A program made the position numbers and the translations under genes. From the NCBI RefSeq assembly GCF_000826685.1, contig NZ_JROO01000026.1, positions 59,772 through 123,771 on the forward strand: DNA of 64,000 nt. Direction: 5' to 3'. This DNA comes from Streptomonospora alba. Lineage in GTDB: Bacteria; Actinomycetota; Actinomycetes; Streptosporangiales; Streptosporangiaceae. The notes beneath the pieces were generated by a model. That model searched no databases. It was not told the origin of the DNA and was given only the letters and a program-made list of their open reading frames with translations. Of this stretch, positions 18,281-27,385 are shown piece by piece. How positions within the stretch are numbered: the first letter of the stretch is position 1; each line of letters opens with the position of its first letter.

Positions 18281-19308
18281 ACCCCTTCGACTACCACCGC
18301 GCCGAGGACGCGGCCGGCGCCGCCGCCCTGGTCGCCGACAACCCCGCCGCGGCGTTCCTCGCCGGAGGCACCAACCTCGTCGACCGTATGAAGCTGGGCG
18401 TGACGGCCCCCGACACCCTCGTCGACATCACCCACCTGCCCATGGACGAGGTCGAGGAGCTGCCCGAGGGCGGCCTGCGCATCGGCGCCAACGTCCGCAA
18501 CAGCGAGGCGGCCGCCCATCCGCTGGTGCGCACCCGATACCCCGTGCTGTCCCAGGCGCTGCTGTCGGGCGCCTCGGGACAGCTGCGCAACGCCGCCACC
18601 ACCGGCGGCAACCTGCTGCAGCGCACCCGCTGCGTCTACTTCCAGGACCTCAGCACCCCCTGCAACAAGCGCGAACCCGGCTCGGGCTGCTCGGCTCTGG
18701 AGGGATACCAGCGCTACCACGCCGTCTTCGGCGCGTCCCCCGACTGCGTGGCCACCCACCCCTCCGACATGGCCGTGGCGCTGGCCGCCCTGGACGCCCA
18801 AGCGGTGGTCCAGGACGCCGCCGCCGAGCGCCGCATCCCGGTGTCCCGGCTGCACCGGCTGCCCGGCGAAGCCCCCGAGCGCGACACCGTGCTCGCCCAC
18901 GGCGACCTGATCACCGCCGTGGAGCTGCCTGCCATGCCCATGGCCGCCCGCGCCCGCTACCGCAAGATCCGCGACCGCGCCTCCTTCGCCTTCGCGCTGG
19001 TCTCGGCCGCGGCGGCGATGGAGCTCGCCGAGGACGGCACCGTCGCCGATGCCCGCATCGCCCTGGGCGGGGTCGCCCACAAGCCCTGGCGTGCGCGGCT
19101 GGCCGAGGAGGCGCTGATCGGCGCGGCCGCCACCGGGCACGACTTCGCCGCCGCGGCCGAGGCCGAGCTCGCCGAGGCCCGCCCGCTGCCCGGCAACACC
19201 TTCAAGCTGCCGCTGGTCCGCGCCGCCATCACCACCACGCTGGGCGAGGTCGCCGACGGTGTGCGCGGCCGCGGCGCAGGGCCCGACCAGGGAGAGGGGG
19301 AGCGGTGA
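18277..19308 (+). CDS. Molybdenum hydroxylase, FAD-binding subunit (PaoB/YagS-like)
   Basis: Medium subunit, 343 residues. The FAD-binding segments FLAGGTNLVDRMKLG (about 24-38) and TTGGNLLQRTRC (about 108-119) are present. A cysteine-rich insert (RCVYFQD, then TPCNKREPGSGC) matches the extra [4Fe-4S] cluster of the PaoB/YagS branch, pointing to an aldehyde oxidoreductase rather than CO or xanthine dehydrogenase. ATG overlaps the preceding stop; its own stop overlaps the GTG of the large subunit. Confidence 0.87.
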   Translation: MNPFDYHRAEDAAGAAALVADNPAAAFLAGGTNLVDRMKLGVTAPDTLVDITHLPMDEVEELPEGGLRIGANVRNSEAAAHPLVRTRYPVLSQALLSGASGQLRNAATTGGNLLQRTRCVYFQDLSTPCNKREPGSGCSALEGYQRYHAVFGASPDCVATHPSDMAVALAALDAQAVVQDAAAERRIPVSRLHRLPGEAPERDTVLAHGDLITAVELPAMPMAARARYRKIRDRASFAFALVSAAAAMELAEDGTVADARIALGGVAHKPWRARLAEEALIGAAATGHDFAAAAEAELAEARPLPGNTFKLPLVRAAITTTLGEVADGVRGRGAGPDQGEGER

Positions 19309-21392
19309 CCACCACCCGCGCCGCAACCGCCACCGGCACCGGGCCCCGCCGCGCCGACGGCCCCCGCAAAGCCGCCGGCACCGCCCCCTACGCCTACGAG
19401 TACCCGGTCGCCGACCTCGCCTACATCGCACCGGTGCAGGCCACCGTCGCCCGCGGCCGGGTGCTGGAGGTCGACGCCTCCGACGCCGAGGCGGTCGAGG
19501 GGGTGCTGACCGTGCTCTGGCACGCCAACGCCCCCCGACTGGAGCCCGACCCCGACCTCAGCGGCCTGCAGCGCGCCGCCGAGCTCGCCGTGCTGCAGTC
19601 GGGCGAGGTCGCCTACCGCGGCCAGGTCGTGGCCGCCGTCGTCGCCGAGACCTTCGAGGCAGCCCACCAGGCCGCAGCGCAGGTCACAGTGCGCTACGAG
19701 CAGTTCCCCCACGACGTCGACCTCTCCGACCAGCGCTCCGACGCCGTCGCACCCGAGGAGGACCACCGGCAGGGCGACACCGCCGGAGCGGAGCCCGCCG
19801 ACGTCGTGGTCGAGCACACCTACACCACGGCGATGCAGCACAACAACCCGATGGAGCCGCACTCCACCGTCGCCCACTTCGACGGCGCCGCGCTGACCCT
19901 GTACGAGTCCACTCAGGGCGTCCACGAGGTGCGGCGCACCGTCGCCGCCATCGCCGGACTCGACCCCCGAAGCGTGCACGTCATCGCGCCTTACGTCGGC
20001 GGCGGGTTCGGCTCCAAGGGTCCGCTGCACGCCCCCACCGCCCTGGCGACGCTGGCCGCCATGGCCCTGCCCGGCCGCTCGGTCAAGCTCGCACTGACCC
20101 GCCGCCAGATGTTCGCGCTGGTGGGCTACCGCAGCCCCACCCTGCAGCGGGTCCGGCTGACCGCCGACGCCCAGGGCCGCCTGTCGGGCATCGACGTGGT
20201 GGCCACCGTGCAGAGCTCGGCCCTGGCCGACTTCGTCGAACAGGCGGCCCTGCCGTCGAAGTCGATGTATGCGGCCCCCAACCGCCGCATGGGCCACCGC
20301 GCCGTGCACCTGGACGCGCCCGTGCCCACCTGGATGCGCGCCCCCGGCGAGTGCCCGGGCATGTTCGGCCCCGAGGTCGCCATGGACGAGCTGGCCTGGT
20401 CCTGCGGGCTCGACCCGATCGAGCTGCGGCTGCGCAACGAACCCGACCGCGACCCGCACACGCACAAGCCCTTCTCCAGCCGAAACCTGGCCGCCTGCCT
20501 GCACGAGGGCGCCCGCCGCTTCGGCTGGGACGGCCGCGCGCCGGTGTCGGCCGCGCGCACCGAGAACGGTTGGCGCGTGGGCCTGGGGGTGGCCGCCTCC
20601 ACCTACCCGGTCGTGCCCCCGCCTTCGGGCTCGCGCGCCCGCATCCGCTACGAGGGCGAAGGGGTCTACGTCGTCTCCCTGGGCGCCGCCGACATCGGCA
20701 CCGGCGCCTGGACCGCACTCACCCAGGTCGCCGCCGACGCGCTCGGGGCACCGCTGGAACGGGTCCGCGTGCGCCTGGGCGACACCACACTGCCCGAGGC
20801 GTCGCTGGCGGGCGGCTCCACCGGACTCGCGTCGTGGGGCTCGACCGTCCACGCCGCCGCCGAGGCCTTCCGCGCCCGCCACGGCCAGGCGCCCGAGCCC
20901 GGCGCCGAGGCCGAGGCCGACCTGCCCGACAACCCCGACGGCGACGACTTCGCGATGTTCGCCTACGGCGCCCAGTTCGCCGAGGTGCGGGTGCACGAGG
21001 CCACCGGCGAGGTGCGCGTGCCGCGGCTGCTGGGGGTCTTCGCCGCCGGGCGCATCGTCAACTCCCGCACCGCCCGCTCGCAGTTCCTCGGCGGCATGAC
21101 GATGGGGCTGTCCATGGCGCTGCACGAGGAGAGCGTGGTCGACGGGCGTTTCGGCCACGTCGTCAACGCCGACTTCGCCGAGTACCACATCGCCGCCAAC
21201 GCCGACGTCGAGGACATCCAGGCGCACTGGATCGACGAGGAGGACCCCCACGTCAATCCGCTGGGCGCCAAGGGCATCGGCGAGATCGGGATCGTGGGCA
21301 CCGCAGCGGCCGTCGCCAACGCCGCCTACCACGCCACCGGCGTGCGGGTCCGCAGCCTGCCGGTGCGCCTGGACGACTTCGTGGGCGCCTGA
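19305..21392 (+). CDS. Molybdenum hydroxylase, large molybdopterin-binding subunit (PaoC-like)
   Basis: Catalytic subunit with Mo-MCD cofactor, 695 residues. Visible hallmarks are GGGFGSKG near residue 230, MRAPGECPGMFG near 345 and the C-terminal GAKGIGEIGIVG, whose glutamate is the catalytic base. It lacks the long N-terminal extension of CoxL-type enzymes, fitting the PaoABC class. The operon lies between the nitrate-reducing and nitrite-reducing halves of the nitrogen cluster. Shared need for molybdopterin may explain the grouping, but a nitrogen-source substrate (purine- or pyridine-like) is also possible. Confidence 0.87.
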   Translation: MTTTRAATATGTGPRRADGPRKAAGTAPYAYEYPVADLAYIAPVQATVARGRVLEVDASDAEAVEGVLTVLWHANAPRLEPDPDLSGLQRAAELAVLQSGEVAYRGQVVAAVVAETFEAAHQAAAQVTVRYEQFPHDVDLSDQRSDAVAPEEDHRQGDTAGAEPADVVVEHTYTTAMQHNNPMEPHSTVAHFDGAALTLYESTQGVHEVRRTVAAIAGLDPRSVHVIAPYVGGGFGSKGPLHAPTALATLAAMALPGRSVKLALTRRQMFALVGYRSPTLQRVRLTADAQGRLSGIDVVATVQSSALADFVEQAALPSKSMYAAPNRRMGHRAVHLDAPVPTWMRAPGECPGMFGPEVAMDELAWSCGLDPIELRLRNEPDRDPHTHKPFSSRNLAACLHEGARRFGWDGRAPVSAARTENGWRVGLGVAASTYPVVPPPSGSRARIRYEGEGVYVVSLGAADIGTGAWTALTQVAADALGAPLERVRVRLGDTTLPEASLAGGSTGLASWGSTVHAAAEAFRARHGQAPEPGAEAEADLPDNPDGDDFAMFAYGAQFAEVRVHEATGEVRVPRLLGVFAAGRIVNSRTARSQFLGGMTMGLSMALHEESVVDGRFGHVVNADFAEYHIAANADVEDIQAHWIDEEDPHVNPLGAKGIGEIGIVGTAAAVANAAYHATGVRVRSLPVRLDDFVGA

Positions 21393-21652
21393 GCGCACCG
21401 CCCGCCACCCGTTCCCGCCCGCAGAGCCGGCGCGCGTCGGTGGCCGCGTCCGCTCGCGACGCTGACGCGGGTGGGCCGCGGAGAAGGGGCGGTGTGCGCG
21501 AAGCGCCGGGTGTCGGCTCGCCGTCGAGCGCGGGGAGCGCGGGGAGACCGTATCCCGCCCGGTGCGCCACCGCTCGGCAGGAGAGAAGTGCGGAGCCGCT
21601 ACCGCGCGGCGCCCGGCTTCGGGAGCGCGGAAAAGGCCCGGCGTGCGCTCGG

Positions 21653-21695
21653 CGGCGATGGGGCACACCCGCCGACCGGGGGCGCCCCATCGCCG
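21653..21695 (+). terminator. Hairpin downstream of the molybdenum hydroxylase operon
   Basis: Perfect 12-bp arms CGGCGATGGGGC and GCCCCATCGCCG around a 19-base loop, about 260 bases after the large-subunit stop. Confidence 0.6.
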
Positions 21696-21879
21696 CAGAC
21701 CACCCCCTCGACTCGGATGAGCCGCGCCGTATCCCGATCCCCTCAGCGTCCCCTCGGCTCACGAGGGTCCGCGCGGTGGCCCGACCGTCGGCACACCGGC
21801 GGGTCTGCGCGGGTCTGCGCGGTGACCGACCCCCTGCTCACGGCGTTCACCGTTTCGCCGCCTGCAATGCCAGGGAAAC

Positions 21880-21917
21880 GAAACCTCTCCTTCACGGACG
21901 GCTGACGGTCGCGAAAC
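21880..21917 (+). promoter_or_regulatory. GlnR-type half-site array upstream of nirB
   Basis: GAAAC (21880), TTCAC (21891), CTGAC (21902) and GAAAC (21913) are spaced exactly 11 bases apart. The last pair reads TGAC-N6-GAAAC, the GlnR consensus. The one-helical-turn pitch is characteristic of GlnR sites in actinobacteria. It lies 83-120 bases before the nirB start. Confidence 0.65.
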
Positions 21918-21999
21918 ACGCTCCGGGTTGCCTGAAAGGCACAGAGCAACGGCCGCCGGCGCTCGGCGCCCCGCCCACCAGCGAGGAGAAGAACCCGGC

Positions 22000-24561
22000 A
22001 TGAGACAGCTTGTGGTCATCGGGAACGGCATGGTCGGACACCGCCTCGTCGAGGCCGTCCTCAGCCGCGACACCGACGCCCCCTGGCACATCACCGTCCT
22101 CGGTGAGGAGCCGCGCCCCGCCTACGACCGCGTCGCCCTGTCCTCCTACTTCGACGGCGCCGGCGAGGAGGAGCTGCGCCTGCCCGAACTGTCGGACCGC
22201 CCCGGCGTCGACGTACTGCTGGGCGAGCCCGCCACCGCCGTCGACCGCCACGCGCGCACCGTCACCACCTCCACCGGCCGGGTGCTGGACTACGACGCGC
22301 TCGTGCTGGCCACCGGCTCCTCGGCGTTCGTGCCCCCGGTCCCCGGACACGACCTGCCCGGGTGCCACGTCTACCGCACCATCGAGGACCTCGAGAACAT
22401 CACCGCCACAGCCTCGGCCGCCGTCCAGCGCAGAGACGCCCCCGGCGTGGTCGTGGGCGGCGGCCTGCTCGGGCTGGAGGCCGCCAACGCCCTGCGACTG
22501 CTGGGCATGCGGGCCCACGTGGTGGAGATGGCGCCGTGGCTGATGCCCCGCCAGGTCGACGAGGGCGGGGGAGCGGTCCTGGGCCGGCTCATCGCCGAGA
22601 CCGGCGTCACCTGCCACACCGCCGCCGGACTCGCCGGGATCGAACCCGCCCCCGGCGGCGAGGGCCTGCGCGTGCTGCTGGGCGAGCAGGGACCCGGACG
22701 GCAGAGCGTCGACGCCGGCATCGTCGTCTTCTCCGTGGGCGTGCGCCCCCGCGACGAACTCGCCCGCGCGGCGGGCCTGGAGATCGGCCCCCGCGGCGGC
22801 GTCGCCGTCGACTCCGCCTGCCGCACCAGCGACCCCCGCATCTACGCCGTGGGCGAGTGCGCCAGCGCCCAAGGCACCGTCTACGGCCTGGTCGCCCCCG
22901 GCAACGCCATGGCCGAGGTCGCCGCCGACAACCTCGTCGGCGGCCGGGCCGCCTTCACCGGCGGCGACACCTCCACCAAGCTCAAACTGCTGGGCGTGGA
23001 CGTGGCCAGCTTCGGCGACGCCCAAGGCACCACCGAAGGCGCCCTGGAGGTCGTCCTCAACGACGCGCCGGGCCGCCGCTACGCCAAGCTCGTCGTCTCC
23101 GACGACGCCACCACCCTGCTGGGCGGGGTCCTGGTCGGCGACGCCTCGGCCTATGCGAGCCTGCGCCCGCTGGTGGGACGCGCGCTTCCCGGCGACCCGC
23201 TCGACCTCATCGCCCCCGACCGCGGCGGCTCCGGCGGCGTGGGCGCGGCCGCCCTGCCCGACGACGCCCAGGTCTGCTCGTGCAACGCCGTAACCAAGGG
23301 CGCCATCGGCACCGCCATCGCCGAGGGCAGCACCGACATCCCCGCCCTGAAGGCCTGTACCAAGGCCGGAACCAGCTGCGGCTCGTGCGTGCCGATGCTC
23401 AAGACCCTGCTCGCCGACTCCGGCATCGAGCAGTCCAGCGCCCTGTGCGAGCACTTCGACCACTCCCGCGCCGAGCTGGTCGAGATCGTCGCCGCCACCG
23501 GCGTTTCCACGTTCTCCGAGCTCATCGCCCGCCACGGCACGGGCCGCGGCTGCGACATCTGCAAGCCCGCCGTGGCCTCGGTCCTGGCCTCCATGGGCGG
23601 CGGCCACATCCTCGAGGGCGAACAGGCGGCGCTGCAGGACACCAACGACCACTTCCTGGCCAACCTCCAGCGCAACGGCACCTACTCGGTGGTACCGCGC
23701 GTGCCCGGGGGCGAGATCACGCCCGAGAAGCTCATCGTCATCGGCGAAGTCGCCCGCGAGTTCGGCCTCTACACCAAGATCACCGGCGCCCAGCGCATCG
23801 ACCTGCTGGGCGCCCGCGTCGAGCAGCTGCCCGCGGTCTGGGCGCGGCTGGTCGAGGCCGGGTTCGAGTCCGGCCACGCCTACGGCAAGGCCCTGCGCAC
23901 CGTCAAGTCGTGCGTGGGCAGCACCTGGTGCCGCTACGGAGTCCAGGACTCGGTGGCCATGGCCATCCGCCTGGAGACGCGCTACCGCGGCCTGCGCTCG
24001 CCCCACAAGCTCAAATCGGCCGTCTCCGGCTGCGCACGCGAATGCGCCGAGGCCCGCAGCAAGGACTTCGGCGTCATCGCCACCGAGCACGGCTGGAACC
24101 TCTACGTCGGCGGCAACGGCGGCTTCACACCCCGCCACGCCGAACTGCTGGCCGCCGACCTCGACGACGAGACGCTCGTGCGCTACATCGACAGGTTCCT
24201 GATGTTCTACATCCGCACCGCCGACCGGCTGCAGCGCACCGCCGCCTGGATCGAGGGGCTCGAGGGCGGCCTGGACCACCTGCGCGCGGTCGTGACCCAG
24301 GACAGCCTGGGCATCGCCGCCGAGCTGGAGGAGGCCATGCGGCGCCACACCGCCGGCTACGCCGACGAGTGGCGCGGCGTCCTGGAGGACCCCGACAAGC
24401 TCGCGCGCTTCGTGTCCTTCGCCAACGCCCCCGAGGCTCCCGACCCCACCATCGCCTTCGAGATCGAGCGCGACCAGCCGGTCCCTGCCGGCCCCGTGGC
24501 CCTGGGCATGCCCGAGGCGCCCGGTCGCGCCGGCGCCCGGCCCGCCCGGGCGCCGGCCTGA
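22000..24561 (+). CDS. nirB: NAD(P)H-dependent assimilatory nitrite reductase, large subunit
   Basis: Reduces nitrite to ammonium using siroheme. 853 residues, normal length. N-terminal FAD fold (VVIGNGMVGHRLVE), NAD-binding fold near 145-165, a BFD-type [2Fe-2S] domain with CSCNAVTKG (about 427) and TSCGSC (about 458), a further CDIC pair near 520, then the siroheme/[4Fe-4S] domain with CVGSTWC near 637 and SGCAREC near 677. The ATG has GAGGAGAAG eight bases upstream. nirD, nnaR and a siroheme-pathway gene follow. Confidence 0.95.
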   Translation: MRQLVVIGNGMVGHRLVEAVLSRDTDAPWHITVLGEEPRPAYDRVALSSYFDGAGEEELRLPELSDRPGVDVLLGEPATAVDRHARTVTTSTGRVLDYDALVLATGSSAFVPPVPGHDLPGCHVYRTIEDLENITATASAAVQRRDAPGVVVGGGLLGLEAANALRLLGMRAHVVEMAPWLMPRQVDEGGGAVLGRLIAETGVTCHTAAGLAGIEPAPGGEGLRVLLGEQGPGRQSVDAGIVVFSVGVRPRDELARAAGLEIGPRGGVAVDSACRTSDPRIYAVGECASAQGTVYGLVAPGNAMAEVAADNLVGGRAAFTGGDTSTKLKLLGVDVASFGDAQGTTEGALEVVLNDAPGRRYAKLVVSDDATTLLGGVLVGDASAYASLRPLVGRALPGDPLDLIAPDRGGSGGVGAAALPDDAQVCSCNAVTKGAIGTAIAEGSTDIPALKACTKAGTSCGSCVPMLKTLLADSGIEQSSALCEHFDHSRAELVEIVAATGVSTFSELIARHGTGRGCDICKPAVASVLASMGGGHILEGEQAALQDTNDHFLANLQRNGTYSVVPRVPGGEITPEKLIVIGEVAREFGLYTKITGAQRIDLLGARVEQLPAVWARLVEAGFESGHAYGKALRTVKSCVGSTWCRYGVQDSVAMAIRLETRYRGLRSPHKLKSAVSGCARECAEARSKDFGVIATEHGWNLYVGGNGGFTPRHAELLAADLDDETLVRYIDRFLMFYIRTADRLQRTAAWIEGLEGGLDHLRAVVTQDSLGIAAELEEAMRRHTAGYADEWRGVLEDPDKLARFVSFANAPEAPDPTIAFEIERDQPVPAGPVALGMPEAPGRAGARPARAPA

Positions 24562-24635
24562 GCGGCTCAGCAGAGAGACGCCCCACCTCCGGCGCGCCGC
24601 GCCGGAGCACCAGCCCACCTGGAGGTGCGACGCCG

Positions 24636-25064
24636 ATGAGCACGACCGCCCGCCAGCCCGCCACCGCCCCGAGTGGCGGCGCTTCGCGCCGCCTGCCCAC
24701 GCCGCCTGTCACCGACCGGTCGTGGGTCGCCGCCTGCGGCTCGGATAGGCTCGTAACCGAACGCGGCGTCGCCGTCCTCCTGCCTGACGGGGGACAGGTC
24801 GCCGTCTTCCGCACGCACGACGACGTGCTTTACGCGGTGGGCAACATCGACCCCTTCAGCGGCGCGGCGGTGATGTCCCGCGGCATCGTCGGCGACAGGG
24901 CCGGCGAGCCCACCGTCGCCTCGCCCATGCTCAAGCAGGTGTTCTGCCTGCGTACCGGACGGTGCCTGGACGAGCCCGACGCGGGACTGCCCACCTACGC
25001 CGTGGAGTCGCGCGACGGCGTGATCCACGTCTGCACCCGACCGGACGAGGGCGCCACTACATGA
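24636..25064 (+). CDS. nirD: Nitrite reductase small subunit
   Basis: Rieske-fold partner of NirB, 142 residues with an N-terminal extension of about 25 residues. Segments VAVLLPDGGQVAVFRTHDDVLYAVGN, quoted here only by its ends VAVLLP and YAVGN, and ASPMLKQVFCLRTGRCLDE are typical. As usual for NirD, the Rieske cluster ligands are absent. The ATG has GGAGG ten bases upstream. The stop overlaps the start of nnaR (ATGA). Confidence 0.9.
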   Translation: MSTTARQPATAPSGGASRRLPTPPVTDRSWVAACGSDRLVTERGVAVLLPDGGQVAVFRTHDDVLYAVGNIDPFSGAAVMSRGIVGDRAGEPTVASPMLKQVFCLRTGRCLDEPDAGLPTYAVESRDGVIHVCTRPDEGATT

Positions 25065-26254
25065 CACCCACCCCGCCCACCGCACCCGCCGCCCGCACGG
25101 CGCCCGACGGCGACCGGGCCCCCGGCGCCGCCACCGTGGCGCCGCTGGCCGGGTTCACCGTCGCCGTCACCGCCTCCCGCCGCGCCGAGGAGCTGGCCGC
25201 GCTGCTGCGCCGCAAGGGCGCCGAGGTGGCCAGCGCCCCGGCGCTGCGCATCGTCCCGCTCAGCGACGACCAGCGCCTGGCCGGGGCCTCGCGCGAGCTG
25301 ACCCGCCGCCCCGCCGACGTCGTCGTGGCCACCACCGGCATCGGCTTCCGCGGCTGGGTGGAGGCCTGCGACACGTGGGGCTGCGCCGAGGATCTGGTCC
25401 GCGCCATGGGCTCCTCCCGGGTACTGGCCCGCGGCCCCAAGGCCAAGGGCGCCATCCGCGCCGCCGGCCTCAAGGAGGAGTGGTCCCCGCCCTCGGAGTC
25501 CTCGGCCGAGGTGCTGGACTACCTGCTGGAGAGCGGGGTCGACGGGCTGCGCGTCGCCGTGCAGCTGCACGGCGACCCCCTGCCCGACTTCTGCGCCGCC
25601 CTGCGCATGGCCGGCGCCGAGGTCGTGGAGGTGCCCGTCTACCGCTGGACCGAACCCGAGGACACCGCGCCCTTGGACCGGCTGATCGAGGACGTGGCCG
25701 CCGGCGGCGTGGACGCCGTCACCTTCACCAGTGCGCCCGCGGCCTCCTCCATGCTCGCGCGCGCCCGCCTCCTGGGTGCCGACCGCGCGCTGGTCGAGCA
25801 GCTGTGCGGCCACACCCTGGCCATGTGCGTGGGCCCGGTCACCGCACGTCCGCTCATGGTCGAGGACATCCCCACCGTCTGGCCCGAGCGCGCCCGCATG
25901 GGCGCCATGGTCAAGCGCCTGGCCGAGGAGCTGCCCGAGCGCTTCCCCGCACTGGCGGTCGCCGGGCACCGGCTGCGGCTGCGCGGCCACGCCGTGCTCG
26001 TCGACGGCGCGGTCTGCCCCGTCTCGCCCGCGCTGATGCGGGTGATGCGCGAGCTCGCCCGCCGCCCCGGCCAGGTCCGCGACCGCGCCGACCTGCTGGC
26101 CTCGCTGGGCGGCGACGGCGACGCCCACGCCGTGGAGACCGCAGTGGCCCGGCTGCGCAGTGCACTGGGCGACTCCCGCATCATCCAGACCGTGGTCAAG
26201 CGCGGATACCGGCTCGCGCTGGACTCCGGCGAGTGCGCACCCGGGGGTGACTGA
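25061..26254 (+). CDS. nnaR: NnaR-type nitrate/nitrite assimilation regulator (HemD-like domain plus winged helix)
   Basis: 397 residues. Residues about 30-265 resemble uroporphyrinogen-III synthase (TVAVTASRRAEELAALL; VVATTGIGFRGW; VTFTSAPAASSML). About 290-390 form an OmpR-type winged helix (RVMRELARRPGQVRDRADLL; AVETAVARLRSALGD; VVKRGYRLAL). This fusion matches streptomycete NnaR, a co-activator with GlnR of nitrite assimilation genes. Whether the HemD-like domain still makes tetrapyrrole or only senses a siroheme precursor is not known from sequence. It sits in the nirBD operon with four-base overlaps. Confidence 0.85.
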   Translation: MTPTPPTAPAARTAPDGDRAPGAATVAPLAGFTVAVTASRRAEELAALLRRKGAEVASAPALRIVPLSDDQRLAGASRELTRRPADVVVATTGIGFRGWVEACDTWGCAEDLVRAMGSSRVLARGPKAKGAIRAAGLKEEWSPPSESSAEVLDYLLESGVDGLRVAVQLHGDPLPDFCAALRMAGAEVVEVPVYRWTEPEDTAPLDRLIEDVAAGGVDAVTFTSAPAASSMLARARLLGADRALVEQLCGHTLAMCVGPVTARPLMVEDIPTVWPERARMGAMVKRLAEELPERFPALAVAGHRLRLRGHAVLVDGAVCPVSPALMRVMRELARRPGQVRDRADLLASLGGDGDAHAVETAVARLRSALGDSRIIQTVVKRGYRLALDSGECAPGGD

Positions 26255-26943
26255 TGGAGGCTCCGACCCTGCTGCTGGCCGTGCACGGCACCCGCGACCC
26301 GCGCGGCACCGCCGAGGCCCGCCGCCTGGCCCGCGCCGTCGCCGAGGCGGCCGGAGCCGAGGTGCGGCTGGGCTTCGCCGACGTGCTCGCCCCCGATGTC
26401 GGCGAGGTCGCCGCCGGCATCGACGGCCCCGTCGTCGTGGTGCCCGCCTTCCTTGCGGCCGGCTACCACGTCCGGGTGGACATCCCCGCCCAGCTGGAGC
26501 GCGCCGGTCGCGGCGACGCCGTGGTCACGGGCGCGCTGGGCGGCGACGAGCGGCTTCTGGAGGCGGCCGAGCGCCGCCTGCGCCAGGCCGGGCGGCGCTC
26601 GGGCGAGGCCGTGGTGCTGGCCGCGGCGGGCTCGTCCGACCCCTACGCGCGCGCCCAGGTCGCCGCCGCCGCGCAGCGGTTGTCCGACCGGCTCGGGGTC
26701 GCGGTCGAGGAGGGCTACGTCGCCACCGCCGAGCCCACCGTCGCCGAGTCCGTGCGTCGGCTGCGCGCCCGCGGCCACCGCCGAGTGGCCCTGGCGTCGT
26801 GGCTGCTGGCGCCGGGCCTGTTCCACCAGCGCCTGGCCGAGGCGGGAGCCGACACCGTGGCGGGTCCGCTGTGCCCCGACGGCGGGGTCGCCGCCGCCGC
26901 GGCCGCCCGCTACCGCCACGCAGCGGTGCCGGTGGCGGTCTGA
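26254..26943 (+). CDS. CbiX/SirB-type sirohydrochlorin chelatase
   Basis: 229 residues; inserts iron (or cobalt) into sirohydrochlorin, the last step toward siroheme, the NirB cofactor. LAVHGTRDPRGTAEA near residues 8-22 carries the metal-binding histidine. VPAFLAAGYHVRVDIP near 62-77 carries a second, with a related half-repeat (LAAAGSSDP) near 124. The start overlaps the nnaR stop (TGATG). Last gene of the nirB-nirD-nnaR operon. Confidence 0.87.
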   Translation: MEAPTLLLAVHGTRDPRGTAEARRLARAVAEAAGAEVRLGFADVLAPDVGEVAAGIDGPVVVVPAFLAAGYHVRVDIPAQLERAGRGDAVVTGALGGDERLLEAAERRLRQAGRRSGEAVVLAAAGSSDPYARAQVAAAAQRLSDRLGVAVEEGYVATAEPTVAESVRRLRARGHRRVALASWLLAPGLFHQRLAEAGADTVAGPLCPDGGVAAAAAARYRHAAVPVAV

Positions 26944-26946
26944 GGC

Positions 26947-26985
26947 CCGGGCACGCGAGCGCCCGGACCACGGGGCGTTCGCCCC
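26947..26985 (+). terminator. Paired hairpins ending the nirB operon
   Basis: CCGGGC/GCCCGG (26947-26966) followed by GGGGCG-TT-CGCCCC (26972-26985), immediately after the chelatase stop. The rest of the gap to 27385 holds a possible small ORF and an AT-richer patch at 27090-27220. Confidence 0.55.
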
Positions 26986-27206
26986 GGGGCGGCCGCGGGC
27001 AGGCCCGGGGCGCCGTTCGGTGCCGGTCGGTCCGGGCCTGGGGAGGGGTGGGCACAGGTACAGTCGTTCCCGGAACCGACGCAAACCTGGGCGTAATGGG
27101 CATGTGGTCACGGTTCGTATGCATCCCGGAGCCGGCGCGTCATGCAGGGCGGCCGGCTCGGTGAAAAACTCCACAGACCTTCATCCGCTGGACGCGTTAC
27201 CGTCTC

Positions 27207-27293
27207 GTGATGAATAATCCCTTCTCGGCACTCGATGAACCCCTCAGCGGTTCGCCGCCCCCCGGAACCGAGGCCACCGCCACCGCCCCCTGA
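27207..27293 (+). CDS. Possible leaderless small ORF upstream of the RlpA-like gene
   Basis: A TACCGT -10 element (27198-27203) is followed after three or six bases by GTG ATG AAT AAT and 25 further codons to TGA. The peptide (MNNPFSALDEPLSGSPPPGT then EATATAP) is acidic and Pro-rich. The promoter geometry is the one used by leaderless genes elsewhere in the window. It may be a leader peptide, a small protein, or simply the true 5' end of the rlpA-like transcript. Confidence 0.3.
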   Translation: MMNNPFSALDEPLSGSPPPGTEATATAP

Positions 27294-27385
27294 GCCGAGT
27301 GGCACCACCGCGCACGCGCGGCCCGCCCCAACCCCGCGGCCGCCGGCGCGGCTGTCCGCAGTCCCCGTTCGAAGGACGTCCCACC

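Larger units (their letters stand above)
21393..21999. other. Long intergenic region before nirB
   Basis: 607 bases. Open frames here have mixed third-position usage and repetitive Arg/Pro content, so I see no gene. It contains a terminator hairpin (21653-21695) and, closer to nirB, a series of GlnR-type half-sites. The nirB leader may be long. Confidence 0.55.

Noticed and set aside
21393..21999. 144-codon plus-strand frame before nirB
   Set aside because: Arg/Pro/Ser-rich with irregular third positions, and it crosses a terminator hairpin and the GlnR-type sites.
18957..24618. Two ~900-codon minus-strand open frames opposite the molybdenum hydroxylase and nirB
   Set aside because: Same antisense-shadow effect; repetitive Gly/Val/Ala/His content without motifs, and the plus-strand genes are fully supported.
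27090..27220. Possible c-di-AMP (ydaO-type) riboswitch before the RlpA-like gene
   Set aside because: The gene context fits, but I could not find the conserved riboswitch core segments; only a simple GAGCCGGC/GCCGGCTC stem is present.
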